This document shows, piece after piece, positions 24,105 to 34,240 of a DNA stretch of 64,000 nt. Source of the stretch: Caballeronia novacaledonica (GTDB lineage: Bacteria; Pseudomonadota; Gammaproteobacteria; Burkholderiales; Burkholderiaceae); the NCBI RefSeq assembly GCF_900258035.1, contig NZ_OGTP01000020.1, positions 1 through 64,000 on the forward strand, in the 5' to 3' direction. Under the pieces are notes generated by a model. The model made no database searches. It was given only the letters and a program-made list of their open reading frames with translations, and was not told the origin of the DNA. How positions within the stretch are numbered: position 1 is the first letter of the stretch; each line of letters begins with the position of its first letter. The position numbers and the translations under genes were made by a program.

Positions 24105-24727
24105 AACTGGAGCCAAATGTGACGTATCAGGTACACGGCGTTTCCGCATCGGGCAACTGCTACAAGGTTCGCCTCATCCTCGAACAACTCGGCCTGCCTT
24201 ACGTGTGGCACGAAGTCGACATGATGCACGGCGCAACGCGCACCGACGCATTCAAACGGCTCAATCCGAACGGCAAGGTGCCGGTGCTCGTGATCGACGA
24301 GGAAACGACGCTTTCCGAATCCGGCGCGATCCTCTGCTATCTCGCCGATGGCACGCCGCTCATGCCGGGCGACCGCCTCGAACGCGCGCAGACGCTGCAA
24401 TGGATGTTCTTCGAGCAATACAGCCACGAGCCGTTCGTCGCGGTGGCGCGCTTCATCCTGCAGTTTCAGAAGAATCCCGGCGATGCCCGGCTGCCCGAGA
24501 AAATCGCCGGTTCGTATCGCGCGCTCGACGTGATGGAGCAGCATCTCGCCGCGCGCACGTTTTTCGTCGGCGAGCGTTACGGCATCGCCGATATCGCGCT
24601 TTATGCCTACACGCACGTCGCCGATGAAGCAAACGTCGATCTGTCGCGCTATCCGGCGATCCGCGCGTGGCTCGAACGCGTGCGCAGCCAGCCGCGGCAT
24701 GTCGCGATGCCGGGCGTCGATCAATGA
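24098..24727 (+). CDS. glutathione S-transferase family protein
   Basis: Thioredoxin-fold plus helical GST, 209 residues. The N-terminal domain has SGNCYKVRLILEQLGLPY (Ser/Cys at the GSH site), the cis-Pro segment NPNGKVPVL and the SNAIL-like ESGAILCYL; the C-terminal domain ends with GIADIALYAYTH, the usual N-cap box region. The first ATG (24098) overlaps the SDR gene, and the stop overlaps the start of ychJ (ATGA). An in-frame GTG at 24101 or ATG at 24118 is possible. General detoxification or reductive role; substrate not predictable. Confidence 0.9.
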   Translation: MVKLEPNVTYQVHGVSASGNCYKVRLILEQLGLPYVWHEVDMMHGATRTDAFKRLNPNGKVPVLVIDEETTLSESGAILCYLADGTPLMPGDRLERAQTLQWMFFEQYSHEPFVAVARFILQFQKNPGDARLPEKIAGSYRALDVMEQHLAARTFFVGERYGIADIALYAYTHVADEANVDLSRYPAIRAWLERVRSQPRHVAMPGVDQ

Positions 24728-25143
24728 AGCCGGTGGAATGTCCCTGCGGCGGCGCGGCGCCGGATCAGCGCCCGAACGCACGCGCGCCGCGTTACGAGGC
24801 GTGTTGCGGGCGTTTCATCGACGGCGGCGAAAAACCCGCCAACGCCATGGAACTGATGCGTTCGCGCTACACCGCCTACGCGCTCGGCGACACCGCATAT
24901 CTTCGCGCGACGTGGGCGGAATCGACCTGCCCGCCCGATCTCGACGCATCCGGCGCCGGCACGCGCTGGCTCGGCCTGCAGATCCGCCGGCACACGCAAA
25001 TCGACGCCGGTCACGAGGAAGTGGAGTTCGTCGCGCGCTACAAGGTCGGCGGGCGCGCGCACCGGCTGCACGAGGCGAGCCGCTTCACGCGCAATCGCGA
25101 CGGGAACTGGATTTACATCGACGGTCAGATCAAAGAAAAGTAA
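24724..25143 (+). CDS. YchJ family protein
   Basis: Small protein of 139 residues of the YchJ/UPF0225 family, function unknown. It begins with a SEC-C-type zinc-binding cluster (CPCGG at residues 5-9 and ACCG at 27-30), followed by MRSRYTAYALGDTAYLRATW and the WLGL...VEFVARY core typical of the family. The Cys pattern C-x-C...C-C would coordinate one zinc. Last gene of the SDR-GST-ychJ operon, immediately followed by a terminator. Confidence 0.9.
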   Translation: MKPVECPCGGAAPDQRPNARAPRYEACCGRFIDGGEKPANAMELMRSRYTAYALGDTAYLRATWAESTCPPDLDASGAGTRWLGLQIRRHTQIDAGHEEVEFVARYKVGGRAHRLHEASRFTRNRDGNWIYIDGQIKEK

Positions 25144-25159
25144 ATAGGTCTTTAAGAAA

Positions 25160-25187
25160 AATACCGCTTCACGCGGTATTAATTTCC
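25160..25187 (+). terminator. Rho-independent terminator after ychJ
   Basis: AATACCGC - TTCAC - GCGGTATT then AATTTCC. The A-tract before the stem makes it a plausible bidirectional element too. Confidence 0.8.
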
Positions 25188-25469
25188 TGAGAATTTCCTT
25201 TCAGATTAAACAGTTACGGGGTAGCACTTATTGTGCAGTGCAATTTTGAACGGTTAATCTCTGTTCACGTCAGGGCGCAGTCATCTCCGTGCCCGGACGC
25301 TCGCAGCGAAGCCCCGTTTTGAAGCCAATTGTCATGCCTTTTCCGGGCATGACTCCCGGAACCCGCAGCCGATACTGCTCTTCACGAGCAGCGCGATAGG
25401 TTTGTGACTTCAGAAAGCGTTGGGCGCGCCGTATCAACGTTTTATTGGAAGCGCAGTCGGAGTTCACGG
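25188..25469. other. intergenic upstream of the secreted hydrolase
   Basis: A/T-rich stretch to about 25260, then GC-rich. Two hairpins without T-tracts are present: GTCATGCC / GGCATGAC (25331-25353, perfect 8 bp) and CTGCTC / GAGCAG (near 25375-25391). They may be leader structure of the hydrolase mRNA. No gene supported. Confidence 0.5.
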
Positions 25470-26726
25470 ATGGCGATCAGAACCTGGTTGGTCGGATGCA
25501 GCATGATAGGCGCGCTCGCGACGTCACTCGTCACGTCAGCCGTGCGCGCCGAACCGATCGGCGGCGTGCGTCAGACCGAAGGACTCCAGGCGCCCGCATT
25601 CGGCCAGCCGCTTTCCCGCATCCCCGATTCGCTCGACGCCGGCTTGCCCGCCGTCGCGAACGGTCTGAACGAAGCCGTCATCGACATTCCCGAAGCCGAC
25701 ATCGCGCTCGAAACCACCGTGTTCAAGCCGGACGGCGCCGGCCCGTTCCCGATGATCGTCTTCAATCACGGCAAGCTGCCCGGCGACTCGCACGCACAGC
25801 CGCGCAATCGTCCGGTCGCGCTCGCGCGTGAGTTCGTGCGCCACGGCTATGTCGTGGTCGTGCCGAACCGCCGCGGCTTCGCGGGCTCGGGCGGCGAATA
25901 CGCCGGCCACGGCTGCGACGTCGAGGCGAACGGTTTCGCGCAGGCGCAGGACGTCGCCGCGACCGTCGCGTACATGAGCGAGCAGCCGTACATCGACAAG
26001 ACGCATATCGTCGTCGCGGGCACGTCGCACGGCGGGCTGACGACCATCGCTTACGGCGCGCGCGATGCCGTCGGCGCGCCCGGCGTGCGCGGCCTCATCA
26101 ACTTCTCGGGCGGCCTGCGTCAAGACGAATGCGCGGGCTGGCAGAAGAATCTCGTCAGCGCGTTCGGCGATTACGGCCAGAACGTGCGCCTGCCGTCGCT
26201 GTGGCTTTACGGCGACAACGACTCCGTCTGGCAAGGCGACCTTTCCGCGCAGATGTTCACCGCCTTCACGTCGCACGGCGCGCGCGCGAACATGGTCGAT
26301 TTCGGCACCTACAAGAACGACGCGCATCGTCTCGTCGGCGATCGCGACGGCGTGCAGATCTGGTGGCCGCGCGTGAAGGCCTTCCTTGCGCAGATCGGCA
26401 TGCCGACCGCCGTGCAGTATCAGGTTTCCGAGCCGAACATGCCGAGGGCGACCCACTTCGCGGACCTCGATTCCGTGCAGGCCGTGCCGTACGTCGATGA
26501 AAACGGCCGCGCCGGCTATCGCAACTTCCTCTCGCAGTATTCGAGCCGCGCGTTCGCGGTGTCGGATTCCGGCGCGTGGTCGTGGGCCGAGGGCGGCGAC
26601 GATCCCATGGCCGTCGCCATCGCGAGTTGCCAGAAGCAGAGCGCCGATCCTTGCCGGCTGTACGCGGTGAACAATCGCGTCGTCTGGAACGATCAGGCTG
26701 CCGAGACGCAGACCGCATCGCGCTGA
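25470..26726 (+). CDS. secreted alpha/beta hydrolase, dienelactone-hydrolase-like
   Basis: Predicted exported serine hydrolase of 418 residues. A Sec signal peptide is clear (MAIRTWLVGCSMIGALATSL..., cleavage after VRA). The mature domain has the oxyanion HGK region (VFNHGKLPG), VVPNRRGFAGSGG, the nucleophile elbow GTSHGG (Ser) near residue 195, and a candidate acid Asp in LYGDNDSVW and His in DAHRLVG. A C-terminal ~100-residue extension with three cysteines follows the hydrolase core. It could be an esterase, peptidase or depolymerase; no partner genes help. Start chosen for GGAG upstream. Confidence 0.85.
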   Translation: MAIRTWLVGCSMIGALATSLVTSAVRAEPIGGVRQTEGLQAPAFGQPLSRIPDSLDAGLPAVANGLNEAVIDIPEADIALETTVFKPDGAGPFPMIVFNHGKLPGDSHAQPRNRPVALAREFVRHGYVVVVPNRRGFAGSGGEYAGHGCDVEANGFAQAQDVAATVAYMSEQPYIDKTHIVVAGTSHGGLTTIAYGARDAVGAPGVRGLINFSGGLRQDECAGWQKNLVSAFGDYGQNVRLPSLWLYGDNDSVWQGDLSAQMFTAFTSHGARANMVDFGTYKNDAHRLVGDRDGVQIWWPRVKAFLAQIGMPTAVQYQVSEPNMPRATHFADLDSVQAVPYVDENGRAGYRNFLSQYSSRAFAVSDSGAWSWAEGGDDPMAVAIASCQKQSADPCRLYAVNNRVVWNDQAAETQTASR

Positions 26727-26750
26727 ACGCGCCCTTTCCCGCTTCGTTCG

Positions 26751-26777
26751 AACGCCGGCCTTTGCGCCGGCGTTTTT
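26751..26777 (+). terminator. Rho-independent terminator after the hydrolase
   Basis: Perfect 9-bp stem AACGCCGGC / GCCGGCGTT with a 6-base loop ending in TTTTT. Confidence 0.92.
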
Positions 26778-26871
26778 GCGTCGATCGCATAACAACGCAT
26801 CCAGTTGCGCGAAGTTGCGCGCCATAGCGCGTTTTCGCATTTCCGTTGGGCGCGCGCGCATGGCCAAAAAG

Positions 26872-26902
26872 CCTTCCGAATACGGAAGGTCGGGCTTCTT
26901 TT
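26872..26902 (+). other. hairpin with T-rich tail upstream of bioA
   Basis: CCTTCCG - AATA - CGGAAGG (perfect 7 bp) followed by TCGGGCTTCTTTTAG. It ends about 100 bases before the bioA start and could be a second terminator or a leader structure of the bio operon. No BirA-type operator was recognised. Confidence 0.5.
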
Positions 26903-27002
26903 AGCGATAATTGACTCGCGCAGTTTCCCCAGCAACGCAAGCGTTCAGGCGCTTGCCCGACGTATCCGGCCTGCATCGCGCGTGCGGGCCTGGGAGCCGT
27001 TT

Positions 27003-28309
27003 TTGAACACAGAAGCCAATCAGGACTGGGTTGCCCGCTCGCTTGCGGCCGTGTGGCATCCGTGCACCCAGATGAAACATCACGAGCGCGTGCCGCTCGT
27101 GCCGATCGCGCGCGGCAAGGGCGCGTGGCTCTACGATCCGCAAGGCAACCGCTATCTCGACGCGATCAGTTCGTGGTGGGTGAATCTCTTCGGCCACGCG
27201 AACGACGACATCAACCAGGCGCTGAAGGATCAGCTCGACACGCTCGAGCACGCGATGCTCGCGGGCTGCACGCACGCGCCCGCCGTCGAACTGGCCGAGC
27301 GTCTTTCCGCGCTCACCGGCCGCACGCTCGGCCATGCGTTCTTCGCGTCCGATGGCGCGTCGGCGGTCGAAATCGCGCTGAAGATGAGTTTTCACTTCTG
27401 GCGCAATCGCGGCCAGGGCGAGAAGCGCGAGTTCGCGTGCCTCGCGAACAGCTATCACGGCGAAACGATCGGCGCGCTCGGCGTCACCGACGTCGCCATT
27501 TTCAAGGACGCGTACGATCCGCTGATTCGTCATGCGCATGTGGTCGCGTCGCCGGCGGCGGTGGGCGTCGATGAAGCCGTCGCCGCGATGCGCGCGCTTT
27601 TCGAGCAGCGTGCGCCGGCACTCGCGGCGGTCATCGTCGAGCCGCTCGTGCAGTGCGCGGCGGGCATGGCGATGTACGACGCCTCGTATCTCACGCAATT
27701 GCGCGCGCTGTGCGACGAATTCGGCGTGCATCTGATCGCCGATGAAATCGCCGTCGGCTGCGGGCGCACCGGTTCGTTCTTCGCGTGCGAGCAGGCGGGC
27801 GTCTGGCCGGATTTCATCTGCTTGTCGAAGGGCATCAGCGGCGGCTACTTGCCGCTTTCGATCGTCCTCACGCGCGACGAAATCTACGCCGCCTTCTACG
27901 ACGAAGACGTGACGCGCGCCTTTTTGCATTCGCACTCGTACACGGGCAATCCGCTCGCGTGCCGCGCCGCGCTGGCGACGCTCGATCTGTTCGAGCGCGC
28001 GAACGTGCTCGCGGAGAACCGCCGCAAATCGGCGCTGCTGGGCGAGGCGTTGCGCGCGCAATTCGGCAAGCACGAACGCGTGAAGAACCTGCGCAATCGC
28101 GGCACGATCTTCGCGTTCGACGTCGATATCGACGACAAGACGTTCTCGCGCCGTTTCTTCGCCAACGCGCTGAAGCGCGAACTGCTCATGCGCCCGATCG
28201 GCACGACGGTCTACATGATGCCGCCGTACATCCTCTCCGACGACGAACTCCTGCTCCTCGCGCAACGCACGCGCGAAACGCTCGACGTCACGCTTCGTGG
28301 AGACGCCGC

Positions 28310-28313
<4 letters not shown>
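27003..28313 (+). CDS. bioA: adenosylmethionine-8-amino-7-oxononanoate transaminase
   Basis: PLP enzyme converting KAPA to DAPA with S-adenosylmethionine as amino donor, in biotin synthesis. About 436 residues. The start is a TTG at 27003: GGGAG ends six bases before it and translation from there gives MNTEANQDWVARSLAAVWHPCTQM, the family N-terminus; the first in-frame ATG (27072) would delete it. Landmarks are SSWWVNLFGH, the cofactor Asp region LIADEIAVGCGRTG and the PLP lysine in CLSKGISGG. First gene of bioAFDB; stop overlaps bioF by four bases (ATGA). Confidence 0.95.
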
Positions 28314-29496
<1,183 letters not shown>

Positions 29497-29500
<4 letters not shown>

Positions 29501-30198
29501 CCGCTTTATCGCTATTCGTCGCCGGTACCGACACGGAAATCGGCAAAACCTTCGTCTCCGCCGCGTTGCTGCACGGCTTCGCGCGCGCGGGCCTGCGCGC
29601 CGCCGCGATGAAGCCGATCGCGTCGGGCGCCGTCGAGCGCGACGGCGTGCTGCACAACGAAGACGCCGACCAGCTCGACGCCGCCGCGAACGTCGCGCTG
29701 CCGAACGACATCCGCACGCCGTTCATGATGCGCGAGCCGATCGCGCCGCATATCGCCGCCGCGCGTGAAGGCATTTTTCTGGACATCGGGCGCATTGTCG
29801 AAGCGCATCGGTTCGCGACGACGAAAGCGGATATCGTCGTGGTGGAAGGCGTCGGCGGCTTTCGCGTGCCGCTGACCGACACGCACGACACCGCCGATCT
29901 CGCCGTCGCGCTGAATCTGCCGGTGGTGCTCGTCGTCGGCATGCGGCTCGGCTGCATCAGCCACGCGCTGCTGACCGTGGAAGCCATCGCGTCGCGCGGA
30001 TTGACGCTCGCGGGCTGGGTCGCGAATCGCGTCGACCCGAACATGCTGTATCCGGACGAAAATATCGCCACGCTCAGGCAACGTATCGAAGCGCCGCTTA
30101 TCGGCGTGATTCCGCATCTCGCGCCGAACGACGCACGGCGCGCCGCCGATTCGCTCGACATCGGCCTTCTGACTCACCAGCTTCATCGAAAGGATTGA
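29497..30198 (+). CDS. bioD: dethiobiotin synthetase
   Basis: ATP-dependent closure of the ureido ring from DAPA and CO2. The 233-residue protein has the P-loop GTDTEIGKT (residues 10-18), KPIASG, and VEGVGGFRVPLTDT in the active site. Start overlaps the bioF stop (ATGA at 29497). bioB follows four bases after the stop. No irregularity seen. Confidence 0.95.
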
Positions 30199-30202
30199 CT
30201 TC

Positions 30203-31243
30203 ATGACACATCAAACCGCCGCAGAGACCGCTTCCACGACCACGCCGCAACCGATGCAGCGCTGGCGCGTCGCCGATGTCGTCGCGCTGTACGACCTGCC
30301 GTTCAACGATCTGCTCTTTCGCGCGCAGACCGTGCATCGCGAACATTTCGATCCGAACGCGGTGCAGCTTTCCACGCTGCTCTCGATCAAGACGGGCGGC
30401 TGCGAGGAAGACTGCGCGTATTGTCCGCAGTCGGTGCATCACGACACCGGCCTCAAGGCCGAAAAGCTGATGGACGTCGAGGAAGTGCTGAAGGCCGCCG
30501 TCGTCGCGAAGTCCAACGGCGCGACGCGCTTCTGCATGGGCGCGGCGTGGCGCAATCCGAAGGATCGTCATCTCGAGCCGATCAAGGACATGATTCGCGG
30601 CGTCAAGGCGATGGGCCTCGAAACCTGTGTGACGCTCGGCATGCTGGAAGCGCATCAGGCGAAAGGACTGCGCGACGCCGGTCTCGATTACTACAACCAC
30701 AATCTCGATACGTCGCCCGAGTTCTACGGCCAGATCATCTCGACGCGCACGTATCAGGATCGTCTCGACACGCTCGAACACGTGCGCGACGCGGGCATCA
30801 ACGTGTGCTGCGGCGGGATTGTCGGCATGGGCGAATCGCGGCGCGAGCGCGCCGGGCTGATCTCGCAGCTCGCGAACATGGAGCCGTATCCGGAATCGGT
30901 GCCGATCAACAATCTCGTGCAGGTCGCGGGCACGCCGCTCACCGGCGTCGATGCGCTCGATCCGTTCGAGTTCGTGCGCACGATCGCGGTCGCGCGCATC
31001 ACGATGCCGAAAGCAATGGTGCGTCTCTCCGCCGGCCGCGAGCAGATGGACGAAGCGTTGCAGGCGCTGTGCTTCGCGGCGGGCGCGAATTCGATCTTCT
31101 ACGGCGACCAGCTTCTGACGACGAGCAATCCGCAAGCCGAAGCGGACCGCAAGCTGATCGAGCGTCTCGGCATGCGCGCGGAAGCTGCGCAGAATGTCGG
31201 CGTCGAAAGCGCGGAGCGCGCGTGCGGTCACGGCCACGCATGA
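30203..31243 (+). CDS. bioB: biotin synthase
   Basis: Radical SAM enzyme inserting sulfur into dethiobiotin. The 346-residue protein has the [4Fe-4S] motif Cys67, Cys71, Cys74 (CEEDCAYC), the following CPQSVHH and the conserved GGIVGMGE and NNLVQVAGTPL segments. The additional cysteines and the conserved Arg that hold the [2Fe-2S] cluster are expected in FCMGAAW (Cys), NVCCGG (Cys) and ITMPKAMVRLSAGR (Arg). Stop overlaps ghrA (ATGA). Fourth bio gene of the operon; bioC/bioH are not in the window. Confidence 0.97.
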   Translation: MTHQTAAETASTTTPQPMQRWRVADVVALYDLPFNDLLFRAQTVHREHFDPNAVQLSTLLSIKTGGCEEDCAYCPQSVHHDTGLKAEKLMDVEEVLKAAVVAKSNGATRFCMGAAWRNPKDRHLEPIKDMIRGVKAMGLETCVTLGMLEAHQAKGLRDAGLDYYNHNLDTSPEFYGQIISTRTYQDRLDTLEHVRDAGINVCCGGIVGMGESRRERAGLISQLANMEPYPESVPINNLVQVAGTPLTGVDALDPFEFVRTIAVARITMPKAMVRLSAGREQMDEALQALCFAAGANSIFYGDQLLTTSNPQAEADRKLIERLGMRAEAAQNVGVESAERACGHGHA

Positions 31244-32181
31244 AGATCATCTTCTACGAAAAGGGCGCCGATATCGACGCATGGCTCGGCGGCCTGCGAC
31301 GCGAGTTGCCGGACGCGGACCTGCGCGTGTGGGAGCCGGGCGACACCGCGCCCGCCGATTACGCGATCGTCTGGCGCGCGCCGCGCGAGCTTTTCGCGAA
31401 TCGTCCCGACCTGCGGGCCGTGTTCAATCTCGGCGCGGGCGTCGACGCGATTCTCGATGTCGAACGCAAGGAACCCGGCACGTTGCCGCCGAACGCGAAG
31501 CTCGTGCGCCTCGAAGATACCGGCATGGCGCAGCAGATGGTCGAATACGCGACTTACTGCGTGCTGCGTTATCTGCGCCGTTTCGACGAATACGACGCGC
31601 TGCAACGCGAAGGCCGCTGGGAAAAGCGGCCGCAGCACGCGCGCGAGTCATTCACGGCCGGCGTGCTCGGGCTTGGCGTGCTGGGCGCCGAAGTCGCCAA
31701 GGGGCTGCTGAAGCTCGGCGTGCCGGTGCGCGGCTACAGCCGTTCGCCGAAGACGATCGAAGGCGTGCAGGTTTTCGCGGGCCCCGAACAGTTCGACGCC
31801 TTTCTCGACGGCGTGAAGGTGCTCATCAATCTGTTGCCGCACACGCCCGACACCGAAGGCATTCTGAACGCGCGCACGTTCGGCGGGCTCGCGCGCGGCG
31901 CGTATCTGGTGAACGTCGCGCGCGGCCCGCATCTCGTCGATGCCGATCTGCTCGGCGCGCTCGACAGCGGCCAGATCGCCGCCGCCACGCTCGATGTCTT
32001 CCACACGGAACCGCTGCCGCGCGATCATCCGTTCTGGACGCATCCGCGTGTATCGGTCACGCCGCACATTTCGGCGGAAACGCTGCGCGACGAAAGCATC
32101 GTGCAGATCGCGGGCAAGATCAGGGCGCTTGCGCGCGGCGAACCGATAAGCGGTATCGTCGATTTCAAGCGCGGATACTGA
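31240..32181 (+). CDS. ghrA: glyoxylate/hydroxypyruvate reductase A
   Basis: 2-hydroxyacid dehydrogenase of the GhrA (YcdW) type, 313 residues, reducing glyoxylate or hydroxypyruvate with NAD(P)H. The Rossmann motif is GVLGLGVLGAEVAK, the substrate/nucleotide region is LVNVARGPHLVD (catalytic Arg) and the acid/base His is in TPHISAET near the C-terminus, preceded by a Glu in FHTEPLP. GhrA proteins have this short N-terminus with EYATYCVLRYLRR. It starts by an ATGA overlap with bioB, so it is physically part of the bio transcript, without an obvious metabolic link to biotin. Confidence 0.9.
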   Translation: MKIIFYEKGADIDAWLGGLRRELPDADLRVWEPGDTAPADYAIVWRAPRELFANRPDLRAVFNLGAGVDAILDVERKEPGTLPPNAKLVRLEDTGMAQQMVEYATYCVLRYLRRFDEYDALQREGRWEKRPQHARESFTAGVLGLGVLGAEVAKGLLKLGVPVRGYSRSPKTIEGVQVFAGPEQFDAFLDGVKVLINLLPHTPDTEGILNARTFGGLARGAYLVNVARGPHLVDADLLGALDSGQIAAATLDVFHTEPLPRDHPFWTHPRVSVTPHISAETLRDESIVQIAGKIRALARGEPISGIVDFKRGY

Positions 32182-32210
32182 ACAACGCATCGCAGACAAA
32201 GGAGACAGCC

Positions 32211-33134
32211 ATGATTCCGGCCAGAGTGAAGATCGTCGAAGTCGGGCCGCGCGACGGCCTGCAGAACGAAAAGCAGTTCGTGCCGACCGAAACCAAAATC
32301 GAGCTCGTGAACCGGCTCGCGCGGGCGGGCATCGCGAATGTGGAGTCGACGTCGTTCGTGTCGCCCAAATGGGTGCCGCAAATGGCCGACGCCACCGCCG
32401 TCATGGCGGGCATCGAGCGCCGTCCGGGCACGATCTACTCGGTGCTGACGCCGAACATGCGCGGCTTCGAAGGCGCGCTCGAATCGAAGGCCGATGAAAT
32501 CGTGATCTTCGGCGCGGCGAGCGAGGCGTTCTCGCAGAAGAACATCAATTGCAGCATCGCGGAGAGCATCGCGCGTTTCGAACCGGTCGCGAAGGCCGCG
32601 AAGGACGCCGGCATGCGCCTGCGCGGCAGCATTTCGTGCGCGCTCGGCTGCCCGTATCAGGGCGAAGTGAGTATCGAGTCGGTCGTGGATGTCGTCGAAC
32701 GCATGAAGGCGCTCGGCTGCGATGAAATCGACATCGCCGATACGATCGGCGTCGGCACGCCCAAACGCACCCGCGAAGTGCTCGCAGCGGCGCAGAAGGT
32801 GTTTCCGCGCGAGCGCCTTTCCGGGCACTTCCACGATACGTACGGACAGGCCATCGGCAACATTTATGCGGCGCTGCTCGAAGGCATCGAGATTTTTCAC
32901 GCTTCGGTCGCGGGGCTCGGCGGCTGTCCGTACGCCAAGGGCGCGACGGGGAATGTCGCGACGGAAGACGTCGTCTATCTGATGAACGGGCTCGGCATCG
33001 AGACGGGCGTCGATCTCGATCAGCTCGTCGATATCGGCGATTTCATTTCGCACGCCACGGCCAAGCCCACTTCGTCGCGCGCCGGCCGCGCGATCTTCAC
33101 GAAGAAGCGCGACGGTGTCGCCGCCTGCGCCTGA
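32211..33134 (+). CDS. mvaB: hydroxymethylglutaryl-CoA lyase
   Basis: Cleaves HMG-CoA to acetyl-CoA and acetoacetate in leucine degradation. The 307-residue TIM-barrel protein shows VEVGPRDGLQNE (catalytic Arg and metal Asp), the metal-binding GHFHDTYG and the signature GLGGCPYAKGATGN with the catalytic Cys. All essential residues are present. AAAGGAGA precedes the start. It begins a downstream cluster with ybaK, a MaoC-like hydratase and an MBL hydrolase, plausibly one operon. Confidence 0.95.
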   Translation: MIPARVKIVEVGPRDGLQNEKQFVPTETKIELVNRLARAGIANVESTSFVSPKWVPQMADATAVMAGIERRPGTIYSVLTPNMRGFEGALESKADEIVIFGAASEAFSQKNINCSIAESIARFEPVAKAAKDAGMRLRGSISCALGCPYQGEVSIESVVDVVERMKALGCDEIDIADTIGVGTPKRTREVLAAAQKVFPRERLSGHFHDTYGQAIGNIYAALLEGIEIFHASVAGLGGCPYAKGATGNVATEDVVYLMNGLGIETGVDLDQLVDIGDFISHATAKPTSSRAGRAIFTKKRDGVAACA

Positions 33135-33149
33135 ACGACAAGGACAACG

Positions 33150-33647
33150 ATGATCGATTCATTACCCGAATCCGCGCGCCGCGTCGCGCTGTTGCTGAAA
33201 GAACGCGGCCATCCGCACGACGTCGTGATGCTGCCCGAAACGGGCAAGACATCGGCCGAGGCTGCAGCCGGGCTCGGCTGCGCGGTCGCGCAGATCGCGA
33301 AGTCCATTCTCTTTCGCCGCAAGGAAGACGACGCGCCCGTGCTCGTGATCGCGAGCGGAGCGAATCGCGTCGATGAGGCGAAGGTCGCGGCGCGCGTCGG
33401 CGCGCTGGCCCGCGCGGATGCGAAGTTCGTGCGCGAGAAGACCGGTTATGCGATCGGCGGCGTGTGCCCGATCGGTCACGCGGTCGAACCGGTCACGCTG
33501 ATCGACGAAGACCTGCTCGCGCTCGACAGTCTCTGGGCCGCGGCCGGGCATCCGCATGCGGTGTTCAATCTGTCGCCGCAGGAACTGATCGAGCTGACCG
33601 GCGCGCCGGTCGTCGATGTCGCGTTGCGCGAGACGGCCGAGTCATGA
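33150..33647 (+). CDS. ybaK: YbaK/EbsC family aminoacyl-tRNA deacylase
   Basis: Trans-editing deacylase that removes mischarged amino acids from tRNA (Cys-tRNAPro for YbaK proper). The 165-residue protein has the INS-domain landmarks VAQIAKSILFRRK (the substrate lysine), GANRVD and TGYAIGGVCPIGH. EbsC-like members act on other aminoacyl-tRNAs, so the exact specificity is open. It is 15 bases after mvaB and its stop overlaps the next start (ATGA). Confidence 0.88.
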   Translation: MIDSLPESARRVALLLKERGHPHDVVMLPETGKTSAEAAAGLGCAVAQIAKSILFRRKEDDAPVLVIASGANRVDEAKVAARVGALARADAKFVREKTGYAIGGVCPIGHAVEPVTLIDEDLLALDSLWAAAGHPHAVFNLSPQELIELTGAPVVDVALRETAES

Positions 33648-34240
33648 CCGGCGTGGCGTCGCCGTGCGTCGACGTCTGCCGCATGAATCCGGAGACCGGT
33701 TTCTGCGACGGCTGCCTGCGCACCATCGACGAAATCGCGGCGTGGGCCTCCTCTGGCGATGACGAAAAGCGCGCGGTGCTGGCGCGCGTGGAGAGCCGTC
33801 GCCAGGGCGCGCGCGTCGTGACGATCGGCGAATCGATCGAAGCGACGCTCGCGCTGCCGCCCGATTCGATCAAGCACTTCGCGACGCTCGTCAACGATCT
33901 CAACCCGCTGCACCACGACGACGCCTATGCGCGCGCGAGCCGCTTCGGTTCGCTGATCGCGTCCGGCACGCAGCCGAGCGCGCATCTGATGGCGATGCTC
34001 GCCACGCATTTCTCGCGCGACGCGCAGCCGCTCGGCCTCGAATTCGGCATCAAACTCACGCGCGCGGTGAAGGCGAACGACGTCATCACGATGTTCTGGC
34101 GCGTCACCGAAGCGAAGTGGAAAACGAGCCTGAACGGCGACCTCGTGAAGCTCGAAGGCGGCGCGCGCAACCAGCACGGCGAGACGGTGATGAAGGCGAC
34201 GGCGACCATCGTCGTGATGCCGAAGGAGACGCGCACGTGA
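33644..34240 (+). CDS. DUF1289 - MaoC-like hydratase fusion protein
   Basis: Single reading frame of 198 residues made of two parts. Residues 1-55 are a DUF1289 domain: SPCVDVCRMNPETGFCDGCLRTIDEI, with four cysteines in the family pattern. Residues ~60-195 are a MaoC-like hot-dog domain: NDLNPLHHDD carries the hydratase Asp and His, and SGTQPSAHLMAML is the following helix. DUF1289 and MaoC proteins are normally separate genes. An in-frame GTG within RVVTIGE could give an internal start, but no stop separates the parts. Coupled to ybaK and to the next gene by ATGA/GTGA overlaps. Confidence 0.78.
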   Translation: MTGVASPCVDVCRMNPETGFCDGCLRTIDEIAAWASSGDDEKRAVLARVESRRQGARVVTIGESIEATLALPPDSIKHFATLVNDLNPLHHDDAYARASRFGSLIASGTQPSAHLMAMLATHFSRDAQPLGLEFGIKLTRAVKANDVITMFWRVTEAKWKTSLNGDLVKLEGGARNQHGETVMKATATIVVMPKETRT

